Shown here piece by piece: positions 26,002 to 33,295 of a DNA stretch of 64,000 nucleotides. The notes beneath the pieces are model-generated. The model ran no database searches and was not told the DNA's origin. It saw only the letters and a program-made list of their open reading frames with translations. The first letter of the stretch is position 1. The number at the start of each line of letters is the position of its first letter. The DNA comes from an uncultured Paracoccaceae bacterium (GTDB lineage: Bacteria > Bacteroidota > Bacteroidia > Flavobacteriales > Flavobacteriaceae), in the NCBI GenBank assembly GCA_943788135.1, contig CALSPC010000007.1:395187-459186 (forward strand), given 5' to 3'. A program made the position numbers and the translations under genes.

Positions 26002-26673
26002 CTATTCCAAAATCAGCATAGGTAAGTTTTTGTTGAGCCATCTGTATTTATTTAGGATCATGATGTGTGTTCCACCCTCAACAATTACACAGGTTTTGAT
26101 GTTTTCTATTGGAAAAATAATATCACGATCACCATGAATATGTACTAAATTAGGGTCACTTTTGTCTTGATTCCAAGACACTACCTGTTTGATGGCCCAA
26201 TCCAAATAGCGCTTATCTGTAATGGATAAATACTGTTTGTATAAATCTAAACGGTTCACAATCGGTTTTCCAAAGGCATATTTGGATAATAAATCAATAT
26301 TTTGAGCAAAAAAACTAGTTGGAATTAATTTGTAAGCTCTTGTTTTACCCGCCAATTGAAGATGAAGAGGTAATTCTTGGCGCGTTTTAACGCTCGATAT
26401 AATGATAATTTTTCTGAAATTGTGAACCAAATTCATTTCTTGAGCTATAATACCTCCAAAAGACACTCCCACCAAAACCGCATTTTCATGTTTTACTTTG
26501 GTACAAAAACGCAATGCATATTCTGAAATAGACTCCTCCTCAAAAGGAATCATCCATTCCAAAAAGTACATTTCGAACCGATCTGGGTCTAAGTGTATAT
26601 TTTTGAAAATACTGGGATTCGCAGCTAATCCTGGTAAAAAATAAATTGGTATTTTAGGTTCTTTTTGATACAC
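26002..26673 (-). CDS. Alpha/beta hydrolase
   Basis: 223 aa with the nucleophile elbow GVSFGG near residue 74, an acidic IHGDRDIIFP near 179 and a late His in EGGTHIMI, which together give a Ser-Asp-His triad. The oxyanion-loop region is PIYFLPGLAANPSIF at the N-terminus. No signal peptide, so cytoplasmic. Substrate cannot be told from sequence; carboxylesterase or thioesterase activity is possible. Divergent from the N-acetyltransferase gene. Confidence 0.85.
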   Translation of the reverse strand: MYQKEPKIPIYFLPGLAANPSIFKNIHLDPDRFEMYFLEWMIPFEEESISEYALRFCTKVKHENAVLVGVSFGGIIAQEMNLVHNFRKIIIISSVKTRQELPLHLQLAGKTRAYKLIPTSFFAQNIDLLSKYAFGKPIVNRLDLYKQYLSITDKRYLDWAIKQVVSWNQDKSDPNLVHIHGDRDIIFPIENIKTCVIVEGGTHIMILNKYRWLNKNLPMLILE

Positions 26674-26711
26674 TAATCGAATATATATTAACTAGTTAGA
26701 TAATTTTTTCG

Positions 26712-26719
26712 TAAATTTG
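26712..26719 (+). promoter_or_regulatory. -7 promoter box of the GNAT-like gene
   Basis: TAAATTTG, a perfect TAnnTTTG, 40 nt before the ATG at 26760. Confidence 0.5.
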
Positions 26720-26759
26720 CACTTTAGAGATTTCTAAACCCTACTTAAAACTCATTACT

Positions 26760-27056
26760 ATGGTTGACGCTTCTAATTTAATAGACAATGCTTTTTTACG
26801 CCAATATGAATTAAAAGTTGGCGGAGAGCTTGCAACCCTTGAATATTCCCAACAAGAACGAAAAATTTTTTTAACAAAACTAAACATTCCTGAAGTTTTA
26901 GAGTCAGAAGAATTTATTGAAAGTTTTCTGAAAGTTGTTTTAGAGAATATTATCGAAAAAAATATCAGCGTAGTTCCTACTAGTCCTCCAGTAGCAAAAT
27001 TTATTCGGGGAAATCGCCGGTACAAAAAAATGCTTCCTGTCGGCATACGCATTTAA
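26760..27056 (+). CDS. GCN5-related N-acetyltransferase, small YjdJ-like (PF14542) form
   Basis: 98 aa. The sequence NAFLRQYELKVGGELATLEY ... QERKIFLTKLNIPEVLE ... FLKVVLENIIEKNISVVPTS and the closing RGNRRYKKMLPVGIRI follow the minimal GNAT fold of the YjdJ/GTN family, which is about 90-100 aa and probably uses acetyl-CoA. The acceptor is unknown. The stop overlaps the end of the convergent mtaB by 4 nt. Confidence 0.8.
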   Translation: MVDASNLIDNAFLRQYELKVGGELATLEYSQQERKIFLTKLNIPEVLESEEFIESFLKVVLENIIEKNISVVPTSPPVAKFIRGNRRYKKMLPVGIRI

Positions 27057-28387
27057 ATTTTCATTAACGACTCTTCAAATTCAAATCGTAGCAGACCATC
27101 CGAGTCAATTTCAGATAACACAACTTTGTGAAGTGTATTTACCAATGCTGGATTCCAAGGTGACTTTACTTTGACATAGTTCTCTGTAAATCCATGAATA
27201 TACCCTTCTTTATTTTCACCTTCAAATAATACCGTACGATGCGTCCCTAACTGACTTTCATAAAATGCACGACGTTTTTTTGCCGACAGGCCTCTTAAGA
27301 GCTTACTCCGCTTAGAACGAACTGCTTTGGGTACTACTCCAGGAAGCGTGGCCGCATGTGTATTTGCTCTCTCAGAATAGGTAAATACATGAAGATATGA
27401 AATATCTAGAGCGTTTAAAAAGTTGTACGTTTCGAGAAACAATTCATCGGTTTCACCAGGAAAACCAACAATAACATCAACGCCGATACAAGCATCTGGC
27501 ATCACCGCTTTGATATGCTCTACCCTATCCTGATAAAGAGCTTTCATATAACGTCTGCGCATCGCCTTTAGCATCACATCACTTCCACTTTGAAGAGGAA
27601 TATGAAAATGAGGGACGAAAGCATTACTTTGAGCTACAAAATCAATCGTTTCGTCTTTCAATAAGTTTGGTTCAATAGATGAAATTCTTAACCTGTGAAT
27701 GCCTTTTATGGTGTCCAGTGCTTCTACCAATTCAAAAAAAGTATGTTGGTGCTTTTTATTACCAAACTCACCCTTGCCATAATCACCAATATTAACGCCT
27801 GTAAGAACAATTTCCTTAATATCTTGATCTGCAATTTTTTTGGCATTATCTAATACATTTTGAAGCGTATCTGATCGTGAAATACCACGAGCTAAGGGAA
27901 TTGTACAGTAAGTACATTTATAATCGCAGCCATCTTGAACTTTCAGAAAAGCACGCGTGCGATCGCCTGTAGAATAACTACTCACATAAAAATCGGCATC
28001 TTCAATATCACAAGAATGAATAGCCCCTGTTTCATTTTTAGTAAGCTCATTTAAATAATCGGTAATTTTAAATTTTTCTGTAGCACCTAAAACCAAATCA
28101 ACACCATTAACTGCGGCTAATTCCTCGGGTTGCAATTGTGCATAACAGCCTACAGCCACAATAAAAGCTTCTGAATTTATGCGTTGCGATTGCTTCACAA
28201 TTGTTTTGAACCGCTTGTCAGCATTTTCCGTAACTGAACAGGTATTGATAACATATATATCAGCATATTCCGAAAACTCAACCCGATCAAAACCCTCGTC
28301 TTGAAAATGTCGTGCGATCGTTGCAGTTTCTGAAAAATTTAATTTACAGCCTAATGTATAAAAAGCGACTTTTTTTCTAGCAATCAT
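27053..28387 (-). CDS. mtaB: tRNA (N(6)-L-threonylcarbamoyladenosine(37)-C(2))-methylthiotransferase
   Basis: A radical-SAM enzyme that converts t6A37 to ms2t6A37 in tRNAs reading ANN codons. 444 aa: UPF0004 domain with three cluster cysteines (C14 in LGCKLN, C50 in NTCSV, C81 in VGCYAQ), radical SAM domain with C154, C158 and C161 in CDYKCTYC, then SSIEPNLL, PHFHIPLQSGSD and DVIVGFPGE, and a short TRAM-like C-terminus. The length and LGCKxN motif separate MtaB from MiaB and RimO. Its promoter overlaps the start of the divergent substrate-binding protein gene. Confidence 0.93.
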   Translation of the reverse strand: MIARKKVAFYTLGCKLNFSETATIARHFQDEGFDRVEFSEYADIYVINTCSVTENADKRFKTIVKQSQRINSEAFIVAVGCYAQLQPEELAAVNGVDLVLGATEKFKITDYLNELTKNETGAIHSCDIEDADFYVSSYSTGDRTRAFLKVQDGCDYKCTYCTIPLARGISRSDTLQNVLDNAKKIADQDIKEIVLTGVNIGDYGKGEFGNKKHQHTFFELVEALDTIKGIHRLRISSIEPNLLKDETIDFVAQSNAFVPHFHIPLQSGSDVMLKAMRRRYMKALYQDRVEHIKAVMPDACIGVDVIVGFPGETDELFLETYNFLNALDISYLHVFTYSERANTHAATLPGVVPKAVRSKRSKLLRGLSAKKRRAFYESQLGTHRTVLFEGENKEGYIHGFTENYVKVKSPWNPALVNTLHKVVLSEIDSDGLLRFEFEESLMKI

Positions 28388-28409
28388 TCTTGTACTTTTA
28401 CAAAGTGGA

Positions 28410-28440
28410 CAAATTTACAATTAACATCTATAATGACAAA
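28410..28440 (-). promoter_or_regulatory. mtaB promoter (-33 and -7)
   Basis: On the minus strand TTTG (28437-28440) and TAAATTTG (28410-28417) are separated by exactly 19 nt. The -33 element falls within the first codons of the divergent gene that starts at 28433. Confidence 0.65.
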
Positions 28441-30055
28441 ACAAGCCTCTAATTTCTTCCTCTCAGTAATAGGAAGTGTTTTTATATGTAGTAAGCTATT
28501 TTTAAGCTGTAGTGTTTCTACACCAGATTCTAGAGATAAACAGGTTTTTCGATACAATGAACATAAAAATATTGGCTCCTTAGACCCTGCATTCGCAAAA
28601 GACAACGCCGACATATCGGCAGTCAATCAACTCTTTAATGGGCTAGTTCAAATGGATTCCGTGCTAAACGTTATTCCCTCTATTGCCTCTTCATGGCATA
28701 TTTCTGAAGACGCAAAAACATACACGTTTCAACTTCGAAAAGATGTGTATTTCCACACACACCAATTGTTTGGAACAACACAAACCAGAACAGTTACAGC
28801 GGATGATTTTGTGTTTAGTTTTGACCGCCTAAAAAGTCCTGAATTAGCAGCGCCAGGAGCGTGGGTTCTTCAAAATGTAGAACACTACAAGGCTATTGAC
28901 ACCCATAGTTTTCAAATCACACTAAAAACACCATTTCCTGCATTTTTGGGGCTTTTAACGATGAAATATTGTAGTGTAGTTCCCAAAGAAATTGTCAATC
29001 ATTACGGAGCAGATTTTAGATCTAATCCCATAGGGACAGGGCCATTTAAATTTAAAAGATGGGAAGAAAATATTAAATTAATTTTTCGAAAAAACAAGCG
29101 TTATTTCGAATCCAATACAGCTGGTCAAAAACTCCCCCATTTAGAAGCCGTAGCGATTAGCTTCTTGGCTGACAAACAAAGTGAATTTCTACAGTTTGTT
29201 CAAGGAAATATTGATTTTGTCTCAGGCTTAGACGCTTCTTATAAAGACGATATCTTAGAAGCTGACGGGGTATTAAATTCAAGATATATTTCAAGTGTAA
29301 AGATGCTAAGAGCACCCTATTTAAATACCGAATATCTAGGATTTTACTTGAATTCAGAGATTTCTGAATATCAAAACAAGCAAATTCGACAAGCTTTAAA
29401 TTATGGTTTTGATCGCATAAAAATGATGACACATTTAAGAAATGGTATTGGAATTCCTGCATTAGGAGGTTTTATTCCGCAGGGTCTTCCTGGTCATAAC
29501 GAACAGCTGGGCTACAACTATCAGCCAAAAAAAGCAAAAGACCTTATTGAAGCCTATAAAACAGAATCTGGAAATTTAGAACCGACCATCACATTAACCA
29601 CCACTTCAAATTATTTAAGCTTTAGTGAATTTATTCAACGTGAATTACAATCAATCGGCTTAGATATAAAAATCGAAGTGATACCACCATCGGCTTTAAA
29701 GTCTGCAAAATCGAATGGAAAAGTAGATTTATTTAGGGCGAGTTGGGTGGCGGATTACCCTGATGCTCAAAATTATTTATCTTTATTTTACAGTAAGAAT
29801 TTTGCTCCCAATGGTCCTAATTATACACATTTCAAAGATGAGCAATTTGATACTTGGTATACGCAAGCATTGCTAGAAACTGATCCAGAAAATCGAATCG
29901 AGCTCTACAAAAAAATGGATGCACGAGTTATGGAAAAAGCACCTGTCGTTGTGCTGTTTTACGATGAAGTGGTTCGGTTTATAGGAACTGACGTTAAAGG
30001 CTTAGGCATCAATCCTACCAATTTATTGGAGCTCAAAAATGTTCGGAAAAACTAA
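28433..30055 (+). CDS. ABC transporter substrate-binding lipoprotein, family 5 (peptide type)
   Basis: 540 aa with a lipoprotein signal (KLFLSCS, Cys 26). The SBP_bac_5 fold is clear: FRYNEHKNIGSLDPAFAKDN, QLFNGLVQMD, YTFQLRKDVYFH, TADDFVFSFDRLKSP, NPIGTGPFKFKRWE, and near the end FRASWVADYPDAQNYLSLFY. Family 5 proteins deliver oligopeptides, dipeptides or nickel to ABC importers. No permease or ATPase gene is adjacent, so in this organism it may serve a transporter elsewhere. Its stop overlaps the convergent GlmU-like gene by 4 nt. Confidence 0.9.
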   Translation: MTKQASNFFLSVIGSVFICSKLFLSCSVSTPDSRDKQVFRYNEHKNIGSLDPAFAKDNADISAVNQLFNGLVQMDSVLNVIPSIASSWHISEDAKTYTFQLRKDVYFHTHQLFGTTQTRTVTADDFVFSFDRLKSPELAAPGAWVLQNVEHYKAIDTHSFQITLKTPFPAFLGLLTMKYCSVVPKEIVNHYGADFRSNPIGTGPFKFKRWEENIKLIFRKNKRYFESNTAGQKLPHLEAVAISFLADKQSEFLQFVQGNIDFVSGLDASYKDDILEADGVLNSRYISSVKMLRAPYLNTEYLGFYLNSEISEYQNKQIRQALNYGFDRIKMMTHLRNGIGIPALGGFIPQGLPGHNEQLGYNYQPKKAKDLIEAYKTESGNLEPTITLTTTSNYLSFSEFIQRELQSIGLDIKIEVIPPSALKSAKSNGKVDLFRASWVADYPDAQNYLSLFYSKNFAPNGPNYTHFKDEQFDTWYTQALLETDPENRIELYKKMDARVMEKAPVVVLFYDEVVRFIGTDVKGLGINPTNLLELKNVRKN

Positions 30056-31224
30056 TCTTTTCTGTAGGCCGAAGAAGCTTCAAAAACATGCTCTAATATA
30101 GCGGACTCTTGAGTGGAAAATTCGAAATCTCGACGTTTCATCACTTCAACAGCAACTTCAAAAGCTTTTGTAGTGCGATAGGTTGAAAAACCATTTGCAC
30201 CGCCCCAACTAAAACTTGGAATAAAATTTCGAGGAAATCCACTGCCAAAAATATTAGCACTCACACCAACAACAGTTCCGGTATTAAACATGGTATTAAT
30301 TCCACATTTGCTATGATCGCCCATCATTAATCCACAAAACTGCAGCCCTGTTTTGGCGAAATTTTCAGTTTCATAACTCCACAACCGAACCTCAGCGTAG
30401 TTGTTTTTAAGATTAGAATTATTAGTTCCAGCGCCTAAATTACACCATTCTCCGATGACAGAATTTCCTAGAAATCCGTCATGACCTTTGTTGGAGTACC
30501 CAAAAAACACAGAATTATTCACCTCACCTCCTACTTTGGAATAAGGCCCTACAGTAGTTGGTCCATATATTTTTGTTCCCATTTTTAGGGTTGACCCTTC
30601 ACAAAGCGCAAATGGCCCTCTGACCATACTACCTTCCATAATTTCGGTGTTTTTCCCAATATAAATAGGCCCATTTGTAGCATTGAGCACACAAAGTGGT
30701 AACACTGCTCCGTCTTCAATGAAAATTGCCTCAGAGTTAAATGCAACAGTTTGCTCTGGTATGGGTGCTGAAATTCTGTTGGCGGTTAATAGTTTGAAGT
30801 CTGCTTCAATTGCCTCTCCGTTTTTAGAAAAAATATCCCAAGTAGTTTCCACTTTTAAGAGAGTGCCTTTCAACTTAACAGTTTTAAACGTATTAAAATC
30901 AATTTCTTGATCTTCCAAACTATAAAATGCGACCATTGTATCGCCATCAAAAATAGCTTGATTTTCCTTTAAATTTTTAATTTGATTTACTAAAGCCTCG
31001 TTTGGGATATATGAAGCATTAATCATTATATTCTGCTCCATTTCAACCATCGGATATTTATCAGAAAGGTAGTCTTCTGTTACCGTAGTAGTGGTGACGC
31101 CTAAATATAGCTCCCATTTTTCTCTAATCGTCAAAATACCAATGCGTATATCCGCTACGGGACGGGTGTAGGTAAATGGCAATAAAGCGGCTCTATTTGG
31201 CCCATCAAAAAGTATATAATTCAT
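30052..31224 (-). CDS. GlmU-like sugar nucleotidyltransferase / hexapeptide acyltransferase family protein
   Basis: 390 aa with a divergent N-terminal nucleotidyltransferase-like part (MNYILFDGPNRAALLPFTYT, then RPVADIRIGILTIREKWE) and a C-terminal left-handed parallel beta-helix of hexapeptide repeats (ICLGKNTEIMEG-like turns, GVSANIFGSGFPRNF, IGEWCNLGAGTNNSNLKNNY). The NLGAGTxxSNLKNNY segment is close to the acetyl-CoA-binding part of GlmU. The family is known in Bacteroidota as GlmU-like; the canonical pyrophosphorylase loop is not obvious. It probably acts in cell-envelope sugar metabolism. Confidence 0.8.
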   Translation of the reverse strand: MNYILFDGPNRAALLPFTYTRPVADIRIGILTIREKWELYLGVTTTTVTEDYLSDKYPMVEMEQNIMINASYIPNEALVNQIKNLKENQAIFDGDTMVAFYSLEDQEIDFNTFKTVKLKGTLLKVETTWDIFSKNGEAIEADFKLLTANRISAPIPEQTVAFNSEAIFIEDGAVLPLCVLNATNGPIYIGKNTEIMEGSMVRGPFALCEGSTLKMGTKIYGPTTVGPYSKVGGEVNNSVFFGYSNKGHDGFLGNSVIGEWCNLGAGTNNSNLKNNYAEVRLWSYETENFAKTGLQFCGLMMGDHSKCGINTMFNTGTVVGVSANIFGSGFPRNFIPSFSWGGANGFSTYRTTKAFEVAVEVMKRRDFEFSTQESAILEHVFEASSAYRKD

Positions 31225-31248
31225 ATGAAAGCTTTGTGTAAAAATAAG

Positions 31249-31277
31249 AAAAGCCTTTCAATTGTTGAAAGGCTTTT
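31249..31277 (-). terminator. Rho-independent terminator after rpmE2
   Basis: A perfect 13-bp stem, 31249-31261 with 31265-31277, loop of 3 nt, followed on the minus strand by a T-rich run. It lies 24 nt after the rpmE2 stop and before the GlmU-like gene. Confidence 0.85.
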
Positions 31278-31301
31278 AAAGTATAATTGTAAGAAATACT
31301 A

Positions 31302-31556
31302 TTATTTCTTGAATTTTGCGTATTTAGTTTTAAACTTATCAATACGTCCAGCTGTATCTACTAATTTAGATTTACCAGTGTAATAAGGGTGAGACGTTCT
31401 TGAGATTTCCATTTTAATTAATGGATATTCTACACCATCAACTTCTAGAGTTTCATTAGTGTCAGCAGTAGATTTAGTTAAAAATACGTCATCATTTGAC
31501 ATGTCTTTAAATGCTACTACTCTGTAATTATCTGGGTGTATATCTTTTTTCATCAC
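31302..31556 (-). CDS. rpmE2: 50S ribosomal protein L31 type B
   Basis: 84 aa: MKKDIHPDNYRVVAFKDMSN, VEYPLIKMEISRTSHPYYTG and KSKLVDTAGRIDKFKTKYAK. L31 bridges the subunits. The lack of the CxxC zinc pair marks the type B (zinc-independent) form, normal for Flavobacteriaceae. The frame begins with two Met codons (MMKKD); either may be used. It has a clear promoter and terminator. Confidence 0.96.
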   Translation of the reverse strand: MMKKDIHPDNYRVVAFKDMSNDDVFLTKSTADTNETLEVDGVEYPLIKMEISRTSHPYYTGKSKLVDTAGRIDKFKTKYAKFKK

Positions 31557-31587
31557 GTAAACTATTAAATTCGATTTTTTCGAGTTG

Positions 31588-31617
31588 CAAATTTATATAT
31601 TTTTTATAAAACTACAA
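31588..31617 (-). promoter_or_regulatory. rpmE2 promoter (-33 and -7)
   Basis: On the minus strand TTG (31615-31617), 19 nt spacer, TAAATTTG (31588-31595). Confidence 0.65.
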
Positions 31618-31656
31618 TAGTTTATTAATTTTATTTTTATAATAAAAAATGTAACA

Positions 31657-31664
31657 TATATTTG
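31657..31664 (+). promoter_or_regulatory. -7 promoter box of the DUF4199 gene
   Basis: TATATTTG, perfect TAnnTTTG, 45 nt before the ATG at 31710. Confidence 0.5.
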
Positions 31665-31709
31665 AATCCTGAGTCTTATATTTATAACTTAATTTAAACC
31701 AACAAAAAA

Positions 31710-32240
31710 ATGGAACCAACTCCGAAATCAATCGCAGTAAACAACGGCCTTTACTTAGGTGGAATCTTAGCTTTAATTTCTGTATTAATTTATGCTGTTA
31801 ACCTCGACTTATTCACCGAATGGTGGCTTGGAATTATTTTATTTCTAGTGGTCGTTGTTTATGGCGTTTTGACTGCTATAAAATCTAGAACTTCCTTAGG
31901 AGGATTTATTAGCTTTAAACAAGCATTTACGTCTTATTTTATTACCATAGCTATTGGGACGCTTATCGCTACAATCGTAGGGATTGCAATTTTCACGTTC
32001 ATTGATCCTGAAGCGGCTACGTATTTGAATGAACAAATATTATTGCTTACCAAACAAACCATGGAACGTTTTGGAATGCCTCAAGAAGCCATGCAAGCGG
32101 CCTTAGATGAAGCGGCTAAAAAAGATAATTTTTCATTAGGGATGCAAAGCCAAGCATTTGTTTTCAGATTGGCATTTTATGCAGTCATTGGACTTATTGT
32201 TGCATTAATCGTTAAGAAAACTAACAATAAAGAGGCTTAA
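31710..32240 (+). CDS. DUF4199 membrane protein
   Basis: 176 aa with four transmembrane segments (about 13-31, 38-56, 74-97 and 150-168). The motif GGFISFKQAFTSYFITIAIG and the short cytoplasmic or periplasmic helix around LTKQTMERFGMPQEAMQAAL are characteristic of DUF4199. Function unknown. It is regularly found before a DPM1-like glycosyltransferase in Flavobacteriia, as here, suggesting a role in an envelope glycan or lipid pathway. Confidence 0.85.
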   Translation: MEPTPKSIAVNNGLYLGGILALISVLIYAVNLDLFTEWWLGIILFLVVVVYGVLTAIKSRTSLGGFISFKQAFTSYFITIAIGTLIATIVGIAIFTFIDPEAATYLNEQILLLTKQTMERFGMPQEAMQAALDEAAKKDNFSLGMQSQAFVFRLAFYAVIGLIVALIVKKTNNKEA

Positions 32241-32244
32241 ATTC

Positions 32245-32269
32245 TTTACTTTTGACTTTCAAAAGTAAA
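32245..32269 (+). promoter_or_regulatory. Perfect 11-bp inverted repeat over the -7 box of the GT2 gene
   Basis: TTTACTTTTGA (32245-32255) and TCAAAAGTAAA (32259-32269) are exact inverse complements around CTT. The left arm contains TACTTTTG (32247-32254), a perfect TAnnTTTG, and the right arm ends 4 nt before the ATG. It could be an operator or an mRNA hairpin; there is no T tract, so it is not a usual terminator. Confidence 0.45.
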
Positions 32270-32273
32270 TAGA

Positions 32274-33221
32274 ATGGATATATCAGTAGTTATACCGCTA
32301 CTTAACGAACACGATTCCTTAGAAGAACTCCACGATTGGATTGCATCTGTGATGCAGTCCAATCAATTTTCGTATGAAATTCTTTTTATAGACGATGGTA
32401 GCACCGACGATTCTTGGAAGGTTATACAAAAACTTCGCGCAAAAAATTCAGCAGTTTCTGGATTGAAATTCTCTAAAAATTTCGGCAAATCTCAAGCGTT
32501 ACACGCAGGTTTTACAAGAACCAAAGGCGATGTTGTGATCACCATGGATGCAGATTTACAAGACAGTCCAGATGAAATTCCAGAACTTTACCGAATGATT
32601 ACCAAACAAGGCTATGATATTGTTTCTGGTTGGAAAAAGAAACGGTACGATTCATTTTTTGCTAAAAACCTCCCCTCAAAGTTATTTAATTGGGCGGCAC
32701 GGAAAATATCAGGACTTTCCCTTCACGATTTTAATTGTGGCTTAAAAGCTTACCGCAGCGAAGTTGTAAAAGCGATTGAAGTTTATGGTGAAATGCACCG
32801 CTACATCCCCGTATTGGCGGTCAATGCAGGGTTTTCAAATATCGTGGAAAAAATAGTTATTCATCAAGCCAGAAAATACGGCAAAACAAAATTTGGTATG
32901 GAACGATTTATAAATGGATTTCTTGATCTTATCACAATATGGTTCATCTCTAAATTTGGAAGACGCCCCATGCACTTCTTTGGACTTTTAGGGGTTATTA
33001 TGTTTATGATTGGCTTAGGGTTTGCCACCTACCTAGGAATTGATAAATTATTTCTAAATCCTTCAGGACGTTTGATTGCTAACAGGCCTGAGTTTTTCAT
33101 CGCTTTAACAACCATGGTCATTGGAACACAGTTTTTTGTAGCTGGATTTTTGGGCGAGATTGTTCTGCAATCCAGGCAAAACAAAGAGCGTTATCTCGTA
33201 TCTGAAACTACAGATGTTTAA
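32274..33221 (+). CDS. Glycosyltransferase family 2, DPM1/GtrB-type with C-terminal membrane segments
   Basis: 315 aa. The GT-A domain shows SVVIPLLNEHDSLEEL, FIDDGSTDDSW and the metal-binding DADLQDSPDEIPEL, with LKFSKNFGKSQALHAGF. Two transmembrane helices follow (about 235-258 and 275-298), and the last residues are cytoplasmic. This architecture transfers a sugar from a nucleotide donor to polyprenyl phosphate, as in GtrB or dolichyl-phosphate mannose synthase. The sugar is unknown. Gene order with a phosphosugar mutase and an MsbA-like exporter is suggestive of glycolipid or O-glycan supply. Confidence 0.92.
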   Translation: MDISVVIPLLNEHDSLEELHDWIASVMQSNQFSYEILFIDDGSTDDSWKVIQKLRAKNSAVSGLKFSKNFGKSQALHAGFTRTKGDVVITMDADLQDSPDEIPELYRMITKQGYDIVSGWKKKRYDSFFAKNLPSKLFNWAARKISGLSLHDFNCGLKAYRSEVVKAIEVYGEMHRYIPVLAVNAGFSNIVEKIVIHQARKYGKTKFGMERFINGFLDLITIWFISKFGRRPMHFFGLLGVIMFMIGLGFATYLGIDKLFLNPSGRLIANRPEFFIALTTMVIGTQFFVAGFLGEIVLQSRQNKERYLVSETTDV

Positions 33222-33260
33222 AATATCCTTAAAAAGACCATGAATTAATCTAAAACTATT

Positions 33261-33278
33261 TGTAAATATTTACATTTG
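33261..33278 (+). promoter_or_regulatory. 14-bp palindrome overlapping the -7 box of the phosphosugar mutase gene
   Basis: TGTAAATATTTACA (33261-33274) is a perfect palindrome and shares its right end with TACATTTG (33271-33278), a perfect TAnnTTTG. ATG is at 33296. The geometry would suit a repressor site. Confidence 0.45.
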
Positions 33279-33295
33279 CACAAAATATTTTTTAA

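Noticed and set aside
28384..28626. 80 aa minus-strand frame upstream of mtaB
   Set aside because: Antisense to the signal peptide of the substrate-binding protein and overlapping the mtaB promoter; no family resemblance.
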